Source: Oxalobacteraceae bacterium OTU3CINTB1
GTDB lineage: Bacteria; Pseudomonadota; Gammaproteobacteria; Burkholderiales; Burkholderiaceae_D
NCBI GenBank assembly: GCA_024123955.1
Contig: CP099652.1
Location: 6,262,001 to 6,326,000, forward strand
Direction: 5' to 3'
Length of the DNA stretch: 64,000 bases
A model generated the notes under the pieces. The model searched no databases and was not told the origin of the DNA. It was given only the letters and a program-made list of their open reading frames with translations. The position numbers and the translations under genes are program-made. This document shows, piece after piece, positions 41,487-53,218 of this stretch. The number at the start of each line of letters is the position of its first letter. Within the stretch, counting starts at the first letter, position 1.

Positions 41487-42200
41487 TCAGAGGTTTTTTT
41501 TGGCCAGCTTGCCCGGCTCAACGCCCAGTTGCTTGAGCTTGCGATACAGGTGGGTTCGCTCGAGGCCGGTCTTCTCGGCCACGCGCGTCATGCTGCCGCC
41601 TTCGCGGCCCAGATGGTGCTCGAAGTACATGCGCTCGAAGGCGTCGCGCGCCTCGCGCAGCGGCAGGTCGAACGACAGGTTGAACATGTGGTTGTCGGCG
41701 CCGGCGATGGTGGCGCCGCCCCGCACCGCGATCGCGGCCGCGGGGTTGGGCTGGTTGAAGCCGGCGCTGGGCGCCTCTTCCTGCTGGACCGCCGCCGCCG
41801 GACGTGGCGCGGCCACCGGCGCGCGCACCGTTTCCTGCGCCCGCGTCAGCCCCTGCTGAACCGCCTTGAGCAGTTTTTGCAGCGCGATCGGTTTCTCGAG
41901 GAAATTGAGCGCGCCGATGCGCGTGGCCTCGACTGCCGTATCGATAGTCGCATGGCCGGACATCATGATCACGGGCATGGTCAGCAAGCCGTCGCGCTGC
42001 CATTCCTTGAGCAAGGTGACGCCGTCGGTATCCGGCATCCAGATATCGAGCAGCACCAGATCCGGCGCGCCGCCGGCGCGCGCTTCGCGTGCCTGCTGGG
42101 CGTTCTCGGCCAGCTGTATTGCGTGTCCCTCGTCGCTCAAGATTTCCGAGAGCAACTCGCGGATACCCATCTCATCGTCCACTACCAGAATGTTTGCCAT
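41487..42200 (-). CDS. NtrX-like response regulator lacking the AAA+ domain
   Basis: 237 residues. A receiver domain with D8/D9, phospho-acceptor D52 and K103 (FLEKP) is followed by a 70-residue Ala/Pro linker (RAPVAAPRPAAAVQQEEAPS). A Fis-type helix-turn-helix ends the protein (MTRVAEKTGLERTHLYRKLKQLG). The sigma-54-activating AAA+ module normally between them in NtrX is absent, so it should bind DNA without driving sigma-54 open-complex formation. The upstream kinase gene is NtrY-like. This shortened form is familiar in Burkholderiales. Confidence 0.9.
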   Translation of the reverse strand: MANILVVDDEMGIRELLSEILSDEGHAIQLAENAQQAREARAGGAPDLVLLDIWMPDTDGVTLLKEWQRDGLLTMPVIMMSGHATIDTAVEATRIGALNFLEKPIALQKLLKAVQQGLTRAQETVRAPVAAPRPAAAVQQEEAPSAGFNQPNPAAAIAVRGGATIAGADNHMFNLSFDLPLREARDAFERMYFEHHLGREGGSMTRVAEKTGLERTHLYRKLKQLGVEPGKLAKKNL

Positions 42201-42262
42201 CTTCCCTTGCCTTCCTCATTTTCGCCATCGATGCGGCAAATGATTTTGTATTGAACTTAACT

Positions 42263-44563
<2,301 letters not shown>

Positions 44564-45136
44564 CTACTCGGCCCTGTAGAGGAAGGTTTTCTTATCGGAC
44601 GCCAGGCGCCATTCATTATTATTGAGGGCGTTGATCTGGATCGGCTTGGGCAGGTAGTTCGGGTCCAGCCCCATGCTCAGCTTGACGCTGTAGGTCTCGC
44701 CGACCTTGAGCGCGCCGCGCGGCGCGACGATCCAGCGGTTGGGGCGGCGGATCAGGAACAGCGCGTCGTCCAGCGAGGAGAAACTTTGCCGCACGCTGCC
44801 GATGACGGCCACGTGGTATTGGCGCGTGAGCACGTTGTACGACAGGCTGATGGTCTGGCGCGCAACAATGGCCTTCTCGTCGAACCAGTACCAGCGCGGA
44901 CGGGTGAATTCGATGCTGGTGGTGAAATACAGCACCACGCCGTATTGCAGGGTGTCTTCCAGCCCGTGGCTGAGGTCGAAACCGTAATTGGCCGACAGGC
45001 GGTAGCCCTCGTCGGTGGCCTCGACATACGCCCGCTTGATCTCGACGCCGTCGGCAGCGCTGGCCGCCTGCGGCAGCGCGCAGGCCAGTATCAGCAGCAA
45101 GGGCCCGATCAGCAGGCGAAAAAATCGTTGTATCAC
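44564..45136 (-). CDS. DUF4390 exported protein
   Basis: 190 residues from a GTG at 45136. It has a signal peptide (FFRLLIGPLLLILACALPQAASA) and a conserved body (RAYVEATDEGYRLSANYGFDL, then WYWFDEKAI, GLDPNYLPKPIQINAL). The family stands between rsmB and ntrY-like kinases throughout Burkholderiales; function unknown, periplasmic. An ATG at 45220, overlapping the end of rsmB by 8 bases, is an alternative start but would add 28 non-signal-like residues before the hydrophobic stretch. Confidence 0.85.
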   Translation of the reverse strand: MIQRFFRLLIGPLLLILACALPQAASAADGVEIKRAYVEATDEGYRLSANYGFDLSHGLEDTLQYGVVLYFTTSIEFTRPRWYWFDEKAIVARQTISLSYNVLTRQYHVAVIGSVRQSFSSLDDALFLIRRPNRWIVAPRGALKVGETYSVKLSMGLDPNYLPKPIQINALNNNEWRLASDKKTFLYRAE

Positions 45137-45212
45137 GTGTGGGCCGGTGCTCAATAGGTGCGTAATACGCGGGGGTGCGACAGGGAATGCTCTAAATAAA
45201 CAGGCAAAACGC

Positions 45213-46631
45213 TTACGCATTTTTCTGGAAAAGCGCGTAGAACAAACCGTCGTGGTCCTGGCCGTCGCCGCCGGCCGGCAGCAATTGACCGGGCGCGTCG
45301 AGCCGCACCGCATTGTTGCGCACGGCGAAGGCGGCCGCCTGCGCTTCCGATTCCTGCGGCCACAGGGAACACGTTACGAACAGCAATTTACCATCCGGGG
45401 CGAGCATCTGCCAAAGGTTGTCGAGGATTTTGGCCGAAAGTGTTGCAAGTTGGAGCGTGTCGCCCTTGCGGCGCAGCCAGCGGATATCCGGGTGGCGGCG
45501 CACGATGCCGGAGGCGGTGCACGGCACGTCGGCCAGGATGCGGTCGAACGGTTTGCCGTCCCACCAGCTCGACGTTTGCGCGTCGGCGGCCTGCAATGCG
45601 GCTTCCAGCTGCAATCGCTGCAGATTTTCCTCGACCCGCGCCAGGCGCTTGGGGTCGGCGTCGAGCGCCGTCACATGGACATCCGCGTCGGCGCCGGCCA
45701 GCTCCAGGATGTGGCAGGTCTTGCCGCCGGGAGCGGCGCAGGCGTCGAGCACGCGCATGCCGTTTTTCACGTCCAGCAGCGGCGCGGCCAGCTGGGCGGC
45801 GGCGTCCTGCACCGACACCAAACCGTCGGCAAAGCCCGGAATCAGGCTCACGCCGACCGGTTTGGCCAGGCGCACGGCGTACGGGCCGATCTGCGTGGCG
45901 TCCATGCCGGCTTGCGCCAGGGTCGCCAGATACTGTTCCACCGAGGTTTTGCGGACGTTGACGCGCAACGTCAGCGGCGGCGCGGTGTTGCCGCTCGCCA
46001 GCACCGCCTGCCAGTCCTGCGGCCAGGCCGCGCGCACCGCGTCGATCCACCATTGCGGGTAGTTCCACTTGGCCAGCGGCTGCAGCAGCGCCGTCTCCAG
46101 CAGCGCCTTGCGCTCGCGCAGGAAGCGGCGCAGCACGGCGTTGACCATGTTTTTGGCGCGCGCGGTGTCCGGGTGGGCGTCGGCCGCCGTCACGGTCTGG
46201 TCGACAACGGTGAATTCCTCGTACGGCTTGACGGCGTCCGGCGCCGTCATCAGGGCCAGCGCGCAGGCCAGCAGCGCGCCGACCAGCGGGTCCGGCGCCT
46301 TGGGCGCCATCAGCGCGATCAGGGTCTCGCTCTGGCCCAGCTGGCGCATGCAGCGGTAGGCGATGTCCTGCATCGCGCCGCGCGCCTGTGGGGTGGCATC
46401 GTTTTTCGCCCACACCTGGGCCAGCGCCTGCGGCAGATTGGTGCCGGTGCGGACCTGGGCCACCGCGTGGGCGGCGCCGATCAGGCTGAAAGCGAGCGAA
46501 TCGGGCTTCAAGCCGGTGTGGAAGCTGGTTTGCAGCGCCGGTTTCAGGTCACGCGCATGGCTGGCGCGCAGCTTGGGCGCTGCCGCCTTGGCGGGTGACT
46601 TCAGTGAGAGCGTCGGACGCTGCTTGTTCAT
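45213..46631 (-). CDS. rsmB: 16S rRNA (cytosine-967-C5) methyltransferase
   Basis: 472 residues. An N-terminal NusB-like RNA-binding domain (to about 200) is followed by a SAM-dependent domain: DACAAPGGKTCHILEL (SAM motif I), DVPCTASGIVRRHPD with the catalytic cysteine of motif IV, and VTCSLWPQE with the second cysteine, here CS. About 35 residues of Lys/Ala/Pro precede the domain (MNKQRPTLSLKSPAKAAAPK). First gene of rsmB-DUF4390-ntrY-ntrX. Confidence 0.94.
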   Translation of the reverse strand: MNKQRPTLSLKSPAKAAAPKLRASHARDLKPALQTSFHTGLKPDSLAFSLIGAAHAVAQVRTGTNLPQALAQVWAKNDATPQARGAMQDIAYRCMRQLGQSETLIALMAPKAPDPLVGALLACALALMTAPDAVKPYEEFTVVDQTVTAADAHPDTARAKNMVNAVLRRFLRERKALLETALLQPLAKWNYPQWWIDAVRAAWPQDWQAVLASGNTAPPLTLRVNVRKTSVEQYLATLAQAGMDATQIGPYAVRLAKPVGVSLIPGFADGLVSVQDAAAQLAAPLLDVKNGMRVLDACAAPGGKTCHILELAGADADVHVTALDADPKRLARVEENLQRLQLEAALQAADAQTSSWWDGKPFDRILADVPCTASGIVRRHPDIRWLRRKGDTLQLATLSAKILDNLWQMLAPDGKLLFVTCSLWPQESEAQAAAFAVRNNAVRLDAPGQLLPAGGDGQDHDGLFYALFQKNA

Positions 46632-46797
46632 ATGCTAATTCCAGAGAGCGGCCGGCAGCCGTGATCGCGCAGTATACAGTAGTGCCACAGCAGCGCATAT
46701 GACAAGTCGCTGACAAGAATGTAAAACTCGGTTAGCGGAAGGTCGCCTGCACGGCGGCGGGGCGCTCGGCTCCCCTCCCCCGCTCCCGGCAAACCAG

Positions 46798-46836
46798 TAT
46801 AATGGGCACTGTTTGGCCGGTGCCAGAGCGCCGGCC
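46798..46836 (+). promoter_or_regulatory. argS promoter -10 and leader hairpin
   Basis: A perfect TATAAT (46798-46803) with no clear -35, followed 12 bases on by a 9-bp hairpin GGCCGGTGC / GCGCCGGCC (46815-46823, 46828-46836). A T-rich tract (GTTTTCGCTTTC ... GATTTTTTTAG) comes before the argS start at 46888. It might be a leader attenuator, but I see no arginine-rich leader peptide. Confidence 0.4.
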
Positions 46837-46887
46837 GTTTTCGCTTTCAGATGATTTTTTTAGCGCGGCCCGGCCGCCATTTCGCTC

Positions 46888-48597
46888 ATGCTCGCCCAAC
46901 AAAAACAAGATATCACCGCCCTGTTCCAGGCCGCCCTCGCACCGATCCTGGCCGGTTCCGACGTCACAGCCAACGTTGTGCTGGAGCGCCCGCGCGACCC
47001 GTCGCACGGTGACGTGGCCTGTAACATCGCCATGCAACTGGCCAAGCAGCTCAAAATGAACCCGCGCGAACTGGCCACCAAGGTGGTCGAGGCGCTGCTG
47101 GCCAACCCCGCCGGCAAGGGCCTGGTGGAGTCGGCCGACATCGCCGGCCCGGGCTTCATCAACCTGCGCGTGAGCGCCGCCGCCAAGCAGGCCGTGGTCA
47201 AGGCCGTGCTGGCGCAGGGCGCCGCCTACGGCAGCAGCACCGCCGGCGACGGCAAGAGCGTGATCATCGAATTCGTCTCGGCCAACCCGACCGGTCCCCT
47301 GCACGTGGGCCACGGCCGCCAGGCCGCGCTGGGCGACGCGCTGTCGTCGCTGTTCGGCTCCCAGGGCTATGCGGTCACCCGCGAGTTCTATTACAACGAC
47401 GCCGGCGTGCAGATCCAGACGCTGGCCAATTCGGTCCAGGCGCGCCTGCGCGGCTTCAAGCCGGGCGACGCCCAATGGCCCGAATCGGCCTACAACGGCG
47501 ACTACATCGCCGACATCGCCGAGGACTTCAAGGCCAAAAAGACCGTGTCGGCCTCCGACGGCGCCCCGGCCACCGCCTCCGGCGACATCGACGACATCGA
47601 CTCGATCCGCGCCTTCGCCGTGACCTACCTGCGCAACGAGCAGGATATCGACCTGCAGGCCTTTGGCGTGAAGTTCGATAACTACTACCTCGAATCGTCG
47701 CTGTACGCCGACGGCAAGGTCGACGCGGCCGTCGACATGCTCAATAAATCCGGCAAGACGTACGAAGAGGAAGGCGCGCTGTGGCTGCGCACCGAGGACT
47801 ACGGCGACGACAAGAACCGCGTGATGCGCAAGAAGGACGGCACCTACACCTACTTCGTGCCGGACGTGGCCTACCACATCGTCAAGTTCCAGCGCGGTTT
47901 CGGCCAGGCCATCAACGTCCAGGGTTCCGACCACCACGGCACCATCGCCCGCGTGCGCGCCGGCCTGCAGGCGGTCAACGTCGGCATTCCGCAAGGCTTC
48001 CCGGACTACGTGCTGCACAAGATGGTCACCGTGATGAAGGGCGGCGAGGAGGTCAAGATCTCCAAGCGCGCCGGTTCCTACGTCACCGTGCGCGACCTGA
48101 TCGAATGGTCCGGCGGCGGCGACATCACCAAGGGCCGCGACGCGGTGCGCTTCTTCCTCATCTCGCGCAAGGCCGACACCGAATTCGTGTTCGACGTCGA
48201 CGTCGCGCTGAAAACCTCGGATGAAAATCCGGTGTATTACGTGCAGTACGCCCACGCGCGCATCTGCCGCATGCTCGAACAGTTCACCGGCGACGTCGCC
48301 GCGCTGGCCGATGTCGACCTGTCGCCGCTGACCGCGCCGACCGAGGCGACCCTGCTGGCGACGCTGGCCGCCTACCCGGAGACGCTGGCGCGCGCCCAGG
48401 CCGAACTGGGCCCGCACCAGATCGCGTTCTACCTGCGCGACCTGGCCGCCAACCTGCACAGCTTCTATTTCGCCGAGCGCGTGCTGGTCGACGACGAGGC
48501 GCTCAAGGCGGCCCGCATCGCGCTGATGGTCGCCACCCGCCAGGTGCTGCAAAACGGCCTGGCGCTGATCGGCGTCTCCGCTCCCAACAAAATGTAA
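46888..48597 (+). CDS. argS: arginyl-tRNA synthetase
   Basis: A 569-residue class I synthetase. The HIGH motif is HVGHGR in [14 protein letters not shown]; the KMSKS-equivalent is KISKRAG. The Add-1 N-terminal domain (about 1-115) and the C-terminal DALR anticodon-binding domain (from about 450, ending GVSAPNKM) are both present. It charges tRNA(Arg) and needs tRNA for activation. It leads a probable argS-SPOR-dsbA transcript; gaps are 21 and 19 bases. Confidence 0.97.
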   Translation: MLAQQKQDITALFQAALAPILAGSDVTANVVLERPRDPSHGDVACNIAMQLAKQLKMNPRELATKVVEALLANPAGKGLVESADIAGPGFINLRVSAAAKQAVVKAVLAQGAAYGSSTAGDGKSVIIEFVSANPTGPLHVGHGRQAALGDALSSLFGSQGYAVTREFYYNDAGVQIQTLANSVQARLRGFKPGDAQWPESAYNGDYIADIAEDFKAKKTVSASDGAPATASGDIDDIDSIRAFAVTYLRNEQDIDLQAFGVKFDNYYLESSLYADGKVDAAVDMLNKSGKTYEEEGALWLRTEDYGDDKNRVMRKKDGTYTYFVPDVAYHIVKFQRGFGQAINVQGSDHHGTIARVRAGLQAVNVGIPQGFPDYVLHKMVTVMKGGEEVKISKRAGSYVTVRDLIEWSGGGDITKGRDAVRFFLISRKADTEFVFDVDVALKTSDENPVYYVQYAHARICRMLEQFTGDVAALADVDLSPLTAPTEATLLATLAAYPETLARAQAELGPHQIAFYLRDLAANLHSFYFAERVLVDDEALKAARIALMVATRQVLQNGLALIGVSAPNKM

Positions 48598-48618
48598 TTG
48601 CGAAGGATATCCCGCACA

Positions 48619-49344
48619 ATGAATTTCCGTACCCGTCTCACTCCGCGTTCGCGCCAACAGGGCAACACCTTCATCGGCATCGTCATCGGCCTGGTCATCG
48701 GCCTGACCGTGGCCGTCGTCGTCGCGCTGGTGATCAACAAGGGGGCCTCCCCGTTCACCGACAAGGGGCGCAGCAACAAGAGTACGGAAACGACCGCGGG
48801 CCAGGCGGCCGATCCGAACAAGCCTATGTACGGCAGCAAGGAGGCGGCGCGCGCCGCGGCCAAGGACTTGGGCAGGGATACGCCACCGGCGGCGCCCACC
48901 GCCCCGGCGCCAGCGCCGGCACCGAAGGCGCCGGCGGCCGATCCGCTGCAGGCGGTGGTCGACCGCATCCAGGGCGCGGCGGCCGACAAGCCGAAAGCCA
49001 CGCCGTCGGCGTCGAACGTGACGCCAACGCCGGTCGCCAAGACCCCGGCCAACACGGCCGCGCCAGCGGCGGGCGCCACCGCCACGCCGGCCAACGGCGG
49101 CGACGAAAAGTACATCTATTACCTGCAGGCCGGCGCCTTCCGCGAGGTGGCCGACGCCGAAAGCGCCCGCGCCAAGCTGGCACTGCTCGGCTTCGAGGCC
49201 AACCTGTCGGACCGCACCACCGACACCGGCGTGCTGCACCGGGTTCGCATCGGCCCGTTCAACCAGGTCGAGGCGATGAACAAAGTCCGCAGCAAGTTGT
49301 CTGAAAACGGCGTCGACGTCGCAGTCGTGCGCAATCAAAAATAA
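48619..49344 (+). CDS. SPOR domain membrane protein (FtsN-like)
   Basis: 241 residues from the ATG at 48619, AAGGA about 11 bases ahead. A short basic cytoplasmic end (MNFRTRLTPRSRQQGNTF) and one membrane helix (about 20-42, IGIVIGLVIGLTVAVVVALVI) precede a 110-residue Pro/Ala linker. A C-terminal SPOR domain follows (YYLQAGAFREVADAESARAK to the end, about 167-241). This is the FtsN topology: SPOR binds denuded septal glycan. Middle gene of argS-SPOR-dsbA, the standard Burkholderiales order. Confidence 0.88.
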   Translation: MNFRTRLTPRSRQQGNTFIGIVIGLVIGLTVAVVVALVINKGASPFTDKGRSNKSTETTAGQAADPNKPMYGSKEAARAAAKDLGRDTPPAAPTAPAPAPAPKAPAADPLQAVVDRIQGAAADKPKATPSASNVTPTPVAKTPANTAAPAAGATATPANGGDEKYIYYLQAGAFREVADAESARAKLALLGFEANLSDRTTDTGVLHRVRIGPFNQVEAMNKVRSKLSENGVDVAVVRNQK

Positions 49345-49363
49345 CGAAACCCAGCCAGGAGTA

Positions 49364-50050
49364 ATGATGCGAATTCTGAAATACGTTTTGAGCACGCTGA
49401 TGCTGAGCGCCGTTGCCTTGTCACCGATGTCGGCCTCCGCATCCCCGGCCGAGCCGAAGAACGGCGTCGAATACAAAACCCTGCCGACGCCGCAACCCGT
49501 CGACACCGGCAAGAAGGTGGAAGTGATCGAATTCTTCGACTACGCCTGCCCGCACTGCCACGCGCTGGACCCGTCGCTGACCGCCTGGGTCAAGAAGCAA
49601 GGCGATAACATCGTTTTCAAGCGCACGCACATTTCGCGCACCGGCACCGAGCTGCCGCAGCAAAAAATGTTCTACACGCTGGAGGCCATGGGCCTGATGA
49701 ACGAAGCGATCAACACCAAGATCTTCAACGAGATGCACGTCAACCGCAACCGCATGAACCGCGACGAGCTGGTATTCGACTTCATCGTCAAGCAGGGCAT
49801 CGACCGCCAGAAGTTCATCGACACCTATCGCGGTTTCGGCGTGCAGGGCCGCATCCGCAAGGCCACCGCGATGATGGACACCTACGGCGTCGACTCGTGG
49901 CCGATGTTCGCCATCGACGGCAAGTACGTGACGTCGCCATCGATGTCCGACGAAGGCTCCAAGAGCGCCACCAGCGAAGCGCAGCTGCACACCCAGGGCC
50001 TGCAGGTGATGGATATCCTGGTCGCGAAAGCGAAAGCGGAAAAAAAGTAA
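49364..50050 (+). CDS. dsbA: thiol:disulfide interchange protein DsbA
   Basis: 228 residues with a signal peptide (KYVLSTLMLSAVALSPMSASA) and the thioredoxin-type active site CPHC (62-65) in EFFDYACPHCHALDP. The cis-Pro loop is at VDSWPMFAI. It oxidises cysteines of secreted proteins in the periplasm. Start at the first of two adjacent ATG codons (49364/49367) after AGGAG. The CPHC dipeptide is the same as in E. coli DsbA. Confidence 0.95.
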   Translation: MMRILKYVLSTLMLSAVALSPMSASASPAEPKNGVEYKTLPTPQPVDTGKKVEVIEFFDYACPHCHALDPSLTAWVKKQGDNIVFKRTHISRTGTELPQQKMFYTLEAMGLMNEAINTKIFNEMHVNRNRMNRDELVFDFIVKQGIDRQKFIDTYRGFGVQGRIRKATAMMDTYGVDSWPMFAIDGKYVTSPSMSDEGSKSATSEAQLHTQGLQVMDILVAKAKAEKK

Positions 50051-50052
50051 GC

Positions 50053-50109
50053 ATGTCCTCCAAAGACGCGTTGACAACGGCTTCGGCGCCACCTGGCGTC
50101 CGCGCATGA
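50053..50109 (+). CDS. possible 18-codon leader ORF before the SDR gene
   Basis: ATG at 50053 reads MSSKDALTTASAPPGVRA and stops at 50109, with its TGA overlapping the SDR start (ATGA). The SDR ATG itself has no good ribosome site, so translation of this short frame could deliver ribosomes to it. Speculative: it may simply be the space between genes. Confidence 0.3.
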   Translation: MSSKDALTTASAPPGVRA

Positions 50110-50885
50110 GCGGTCAGCGCGTCTTCATCACCGGTGCCTCCAGCGGCATCGGCGCCGCGCTCGCGGCGCAATACGCGTCGCAAGGCGCGGTCCTCGGGCT
50201 GCTGGGCCGGCGCGGCGACGCCCTCGCCAGCCTGATCGCCTCCTTCCCCAACGCCGAAAAACACCGCGCCTACGTCGTCGATGTGCGCGACCACGCCGCC
50301 ATCGCGGCGGCCGCGCGCGACTTCCTGGCGCATGCCGGCGGCATCGACGTGGTGATCGCCAACGCCGGCATCTCGGCCGGCACCTTGACCGAGTTCGCCG
50401 AGGACATCGCGGTGTTCGACAACATCATCGCCACCAACGTGGTCGCCACCGCCGCCACCTTCGCGCCGTTCATCGCGGCGATGCGGACGCAGCGCACGCC
50501 GGCGCGGCTGGTCGGCATCGGCAGCGTCGCCGGCATACGCGGCCTGCCGGGCGCCGAGGCGTACAGCGCCTCCAAGGCGGCCGTGATCAGCTATTGCGAG
50601 TCGCTGCGGCTGGAGATGAAACCCTACGGCATCAAGGTCGTCACCTTGTGCCCCGGCTACATCGATACGCCGATGACGAAGGTGAACCCGTATCCGATGC
50701 CGTTCCTGATGGCGCCCGAAAAATTCGCGGCCAAGGCCGCGCGCACCATCGCCGCCGGCGCCAGCTATGCCGTCATCCCGTGGCAGATGGGCGTGGTCGC
50801 CAAGGTGCTGCGCCTGATGCCGAATGCCGTCTACGATTTCGCCTTCGCCAAGGCGCCGCACAAACCGCGCAAGGCCGCACCATGA
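50106..50885 (+). CDS. short-chain dehydrogenase/reductase
   Basis: A 259-residue classical SDR. The cofactor motif TGASSGIGAAL, NAG-type motif ANAGIS, catalytic Ser in GSVAGIRG and YSASK (Tyr and Lys) are all present. Ending FAFAKAPHKPRKAAP. Substrate unknown; the C-terminal region resembles the lipid or polyketide reductase subgroup. Overlaps birA by 4 bases (ATGA), so it is in one operon with birA-coaX. Confidence 0.88.
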   Translation: MSGQRVFITGASSGIGAALAAQYASQGAVLGLLGRRGDALASLIASFPNAEKHRAYVVDVRDHAAIAAAARDFLAHAGGIDVVIANAGISAGTLTEFAEDIAVFDNIIATNVVATAATFAPFIAAMRTQRTPARLVGIGSVAGIRGLPGAEAYSASKAAVISYCESLRLEMKPYGIKVVTLCPGYIDTPMTKVNPYPMPFLMAPEKFAAKAARTIAAGASYAVIPWQMGVVAKVLRLMPNAVYDFAFAKAPHKPRKAAP

Positions 50886-51706
50886 TCTCTCCCACCTTAA
50901 CGCCGGACGCCATTGCAGCCCGCTGCGCCACCAGCGCCACCCATGTGGCGATCGAAGTCGTCGCCGAAACCGGCTCCACCAACGCCGATCTGCTGGCCCG
51001 CCTCGACACCTTGGACGGCCCGCTGCTGCGCATCGCCGAAAACCAGACCGCCGGCCGTGGCCGCGCCGGGCGCAGCTGGCTGTCCGCGCCGGGCGCCGCG
51101 CTGATGTTCTCGCTGGCCTGGCGCTTCAAGGGGCCGCTGCACCGCATGACCGGCCTGCCGATGGCGGTCGGCGTGGCGCTGGCCGAAACCATCGCCTCGC
51201 TGGACGTGCCGGTGCAGATCAAGTGGCCGAACGACCTGCTGCGCGACGGTAAAAAACTGGCCGGCATCCTGGTCGAAACGCAGACTTCGCGCAAGGACGG
51301 CGACGGCGCCGTCTGGGCCGTCATCGGCGTCGGCATCAACCTGCTGATGCCAGACGAACTGGAAGAACAGATCGGCCGCGCGGTGGCCGCGGCGCCGTGG
51401 CTGGCGAAAATGGAGCGCAGCGAATTGATGGCCGCTTTACTGAGCCGCCTGGCCGCGGTACTGGCCGAATTCGACGACACCGGCTTCGCCCCTTTCGCCG
51501 AGCGCTGGAACCTGCTGCACGCGTGGCAGGGACAGGACGTGGTCATCCTCGACCACGGGCAGGTGCTGCAGCAGGGCCGCGCGGCCGGTGTCGACGCCAT
51601 CGGCCGGCTGATGCTCGACACGGAGCACGGCAGGGTCGAGGTGCTGTCCGGCGATGTCTCGCTCCGGCTGTCGTCCACCATTCCCTCATCCATCGGATTA
51701 CCATGA
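50882..51706 (+). CDS. birA: biotin--[acetyl-CoA-carboxylase] ligase, without a DNA-binding domain
   Basis: 274 residues: only the catalytic and C-terminal domains, lacking the N-terminal winged helix of E. coli BirA, so it is an enzyme and not a repressor. Biotin/ATP loop GRGRAGRSW, then KWPNDLL and GIGINLLM-type motifs (GVGINLLM). It joins biotin to the carboxylase carrier protein. ATGA overlaps on both sides couple it to the SDR gene and to coaX. Confidence 0.93.
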   Translation: MISPTLTPDAIAARCATSATHVAIEVVAETGSTNADLLARLDTLDGPLLRIAENQTAGRGRAGRSWLSAPGAALMFSLAWRFKGPLHRMTGLPMAVGVALAETIASLDVPVQIKWPNDLLRDGKKLAGILVETQTSRKDGDGAVWAVIGVGINLLMPDELEEQIGRAVAAAPWLAKMERSELMAALLSRLAAVLAEFDDTGFAPFAERWNLLHAWQGQDVVILDHGQVLQQGRAAGVDAIGRLMLDTEHGRVEVLSGDVSLRLSSTIPSSIGLP

Positions 51707-52485
51707 TTTTACTGATCGACGCCGGCAACACCCGCGTCAAATGGGCGCTGGCCGAAATCGGTGACGCGCCCGGCGCGTGGCTGGCGCATGGCGCCGTGGT
51801 CCACGCCGACCTGACGCAGCTTGAACTGATCTGGGGCGAAGCGGTCGGCCAGCGACCGGTCGAGCGTATCCTCATCGCCAACGTGGCCGGCAACGCGCTG
51901 CGCGTCCACCTTGAGTACGTGCTGCAGCGGACCTTCCCCGCCATGCAGTTGGGGAACTTGATAGACTGGTTCGAATCGCGGCCCTCGCTGGCGGGGCTGA
52001 CCAACGGCTACCGCAATCCCGCGCAGTTGGGCTGCGACCGTTTTGCCGCCGCCATCGCCGGCCACACCCTGGCGCCGGGACATGCCATCATCGTCGCCAA
52101 CTGCGGCACCGCCACCACCATCGACGCCATCACCGCCGACGGCGTGTTCCTGGGCGGGATGATCCTGCCCGGACTGGGCCTGATGGCCAGTTCGCTGGCG
52201 CGCAACACGGCGCAGTTGCCGCAAATTGCGCAAGACGGTAAGCTGCCTGACGGATTCGCCGACAATACCGACGACGCCATCTTGAGCGGCTGCCTGGCCG
52301 CGCAGAGCGGCGCCATCGAGCACGCGTTCGCGCGGCACCAGGCCGCGGAATGCATCATCTCCGGCGGCGCGGCGCCCTACATCGCGCCGATGCTCAAGGT
52401 GCCGCACCGTATCGTCGAGAATATCGTGTTGATAGGCCTGCACGCCGCCGCAGCAGCCGCTGCCCCTGCCGCGCTGGCCCACTGA
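51703..52485 (+). CDS. coaX: type III pantothenate kinase
   Basis: 260 residues starting MILLIDAGNTRVKWALAEIG, with phosphate-binding DAGNTR and later NCGTATTIDAI, GMILPGLGLM and SGGAAP motifs of the ASKHA fold. First step of coenzyme A synthesis. The start overlaps the birA stop (ATGA). The birA-coaX pairing is conserved in Burkholderiales, linking two cofactor paths. Confidence 0.94.
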   Translation: MILLIDAGNTRVKWALAEIGDAPGAWLAHGAVVHADLTQLELIWGEAVGQRPVERILIANVAGNALRVHLEYVLQRTFPAMQLGNLIDWFESRPSLAGLTNGYRNPAQLGCDRFAAAIAGHTLAPGHAIIVANCGTATTIDAITADGVFLGGMILPGLGLMASSLARNTAQLPQIAQDGKLPDGFADNTDDAILSGCLAAQSGAIEHAFARHQAAECIISGGAAPYIAPMLKVPHRIVENIVLIGLHAAAAAAAPAALAH

Positions 52486-52511
52486 ACCGAATTGGTCCAC
52501 CGAGGAAGCCC

Positions 52512-53210
52512 GTGCTGAAGTTTATATTCTGGTCGCTGTTAGCCGTCAACGCCGCACTGTTCGCGTATGGACAGGGCTATCTCGGTCATTTCAGCGGCAA
52601 CGAGCGCGAACCGGCGCGCCTTGTGAATCAGCTCAACGCCAAGGAGTTGACCATTATTTCGGCGGAGCGGGCCGGCCATGCGCCGGCGGTCGCCTCGGCA
52701 GCCGATGGCGCCAGCCCGCCCGCCGGCGGCAAGGCCGCGCCGCAGCCGCTGGCGTGCGTGGAGATCGGCAGCTTCATCCTGGCCGACGCGCGCCGCTTCG
52801 AAGCCCGTCTGGCCCCATTGAACCTGGGCGACCGCCAGTCGCGCCGCAACCTGCCGGGCACCGAGATATCGAGTTATATCGTGAACATTCCGCCGATGGG
52901 CAGCAAGGAAGCCGCCGACAAAAAAGCCGCGGAGTTGCGTGGTCTGGGCGTGACCAACTTCTTCGTCATGCCCGACAATTCACCGATGCGCTGGGCGATC
53001 TCGCTGGGCGTGTTCAAGAGCGAAACGGCGGCGCAGAACCAACTGGCGGCACTGGTCAAGCAAGGCGTGCGCACCGCGCGCGTGACTCCGCGCATGAGCG
53101 GGAGCAAGCTGCTGGCGTTCCAGTTCCGCGACGTCGACGCCGAACTGCAAGCCAATCTCGAAAAAATTCGCGCCGATTTCCCGAACACGCAAACCCACAG
53201 CTGCAAATAA
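52512..53210 (+). CDS. SPOR-like membrane protein
   Basis: 232 residues from a GTG at 52512 preceded by AGGAA. An N-terminal hydrophobic anchor (LKFIFWSLLAVNAALFAYG), an Ala-rich linker, and two beta-alpha-beta units follow: CVEIGSFILADARRFEAR and WAISLGVFKSETAAQNQLAALVKQG. The second of these resembles a SPOR repeat. The C-terminus is TQTHSCK. It follows coaX by 26 bases, as in other Burkholderiales, where it is annotated as a SPOR-domain or hypothetical protein. Probable envelope role. Confidence 0.75.
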   Translation: MLKFIFWSLLAVNAALFAYGQGYLGHFSGNEREPARLVNQLNAKELTIISAERAGHAPAVASAADGASPPAGGKAAPQPLACVEIGSFILADARRFEARLAPLNLGDRQSRRNLPGTEISSYIVNIPPMGSKEAADKKAAELRGLGVTNFFVMPDNSPMRWAISLGVFKSETAAQNQLAALVKQGVRTARVTPRMSGSKLLAFQFRDVDAELQANLEKIRADFPNTQTHSCK

Positions 53211-53218
53211 GTGTAGCT

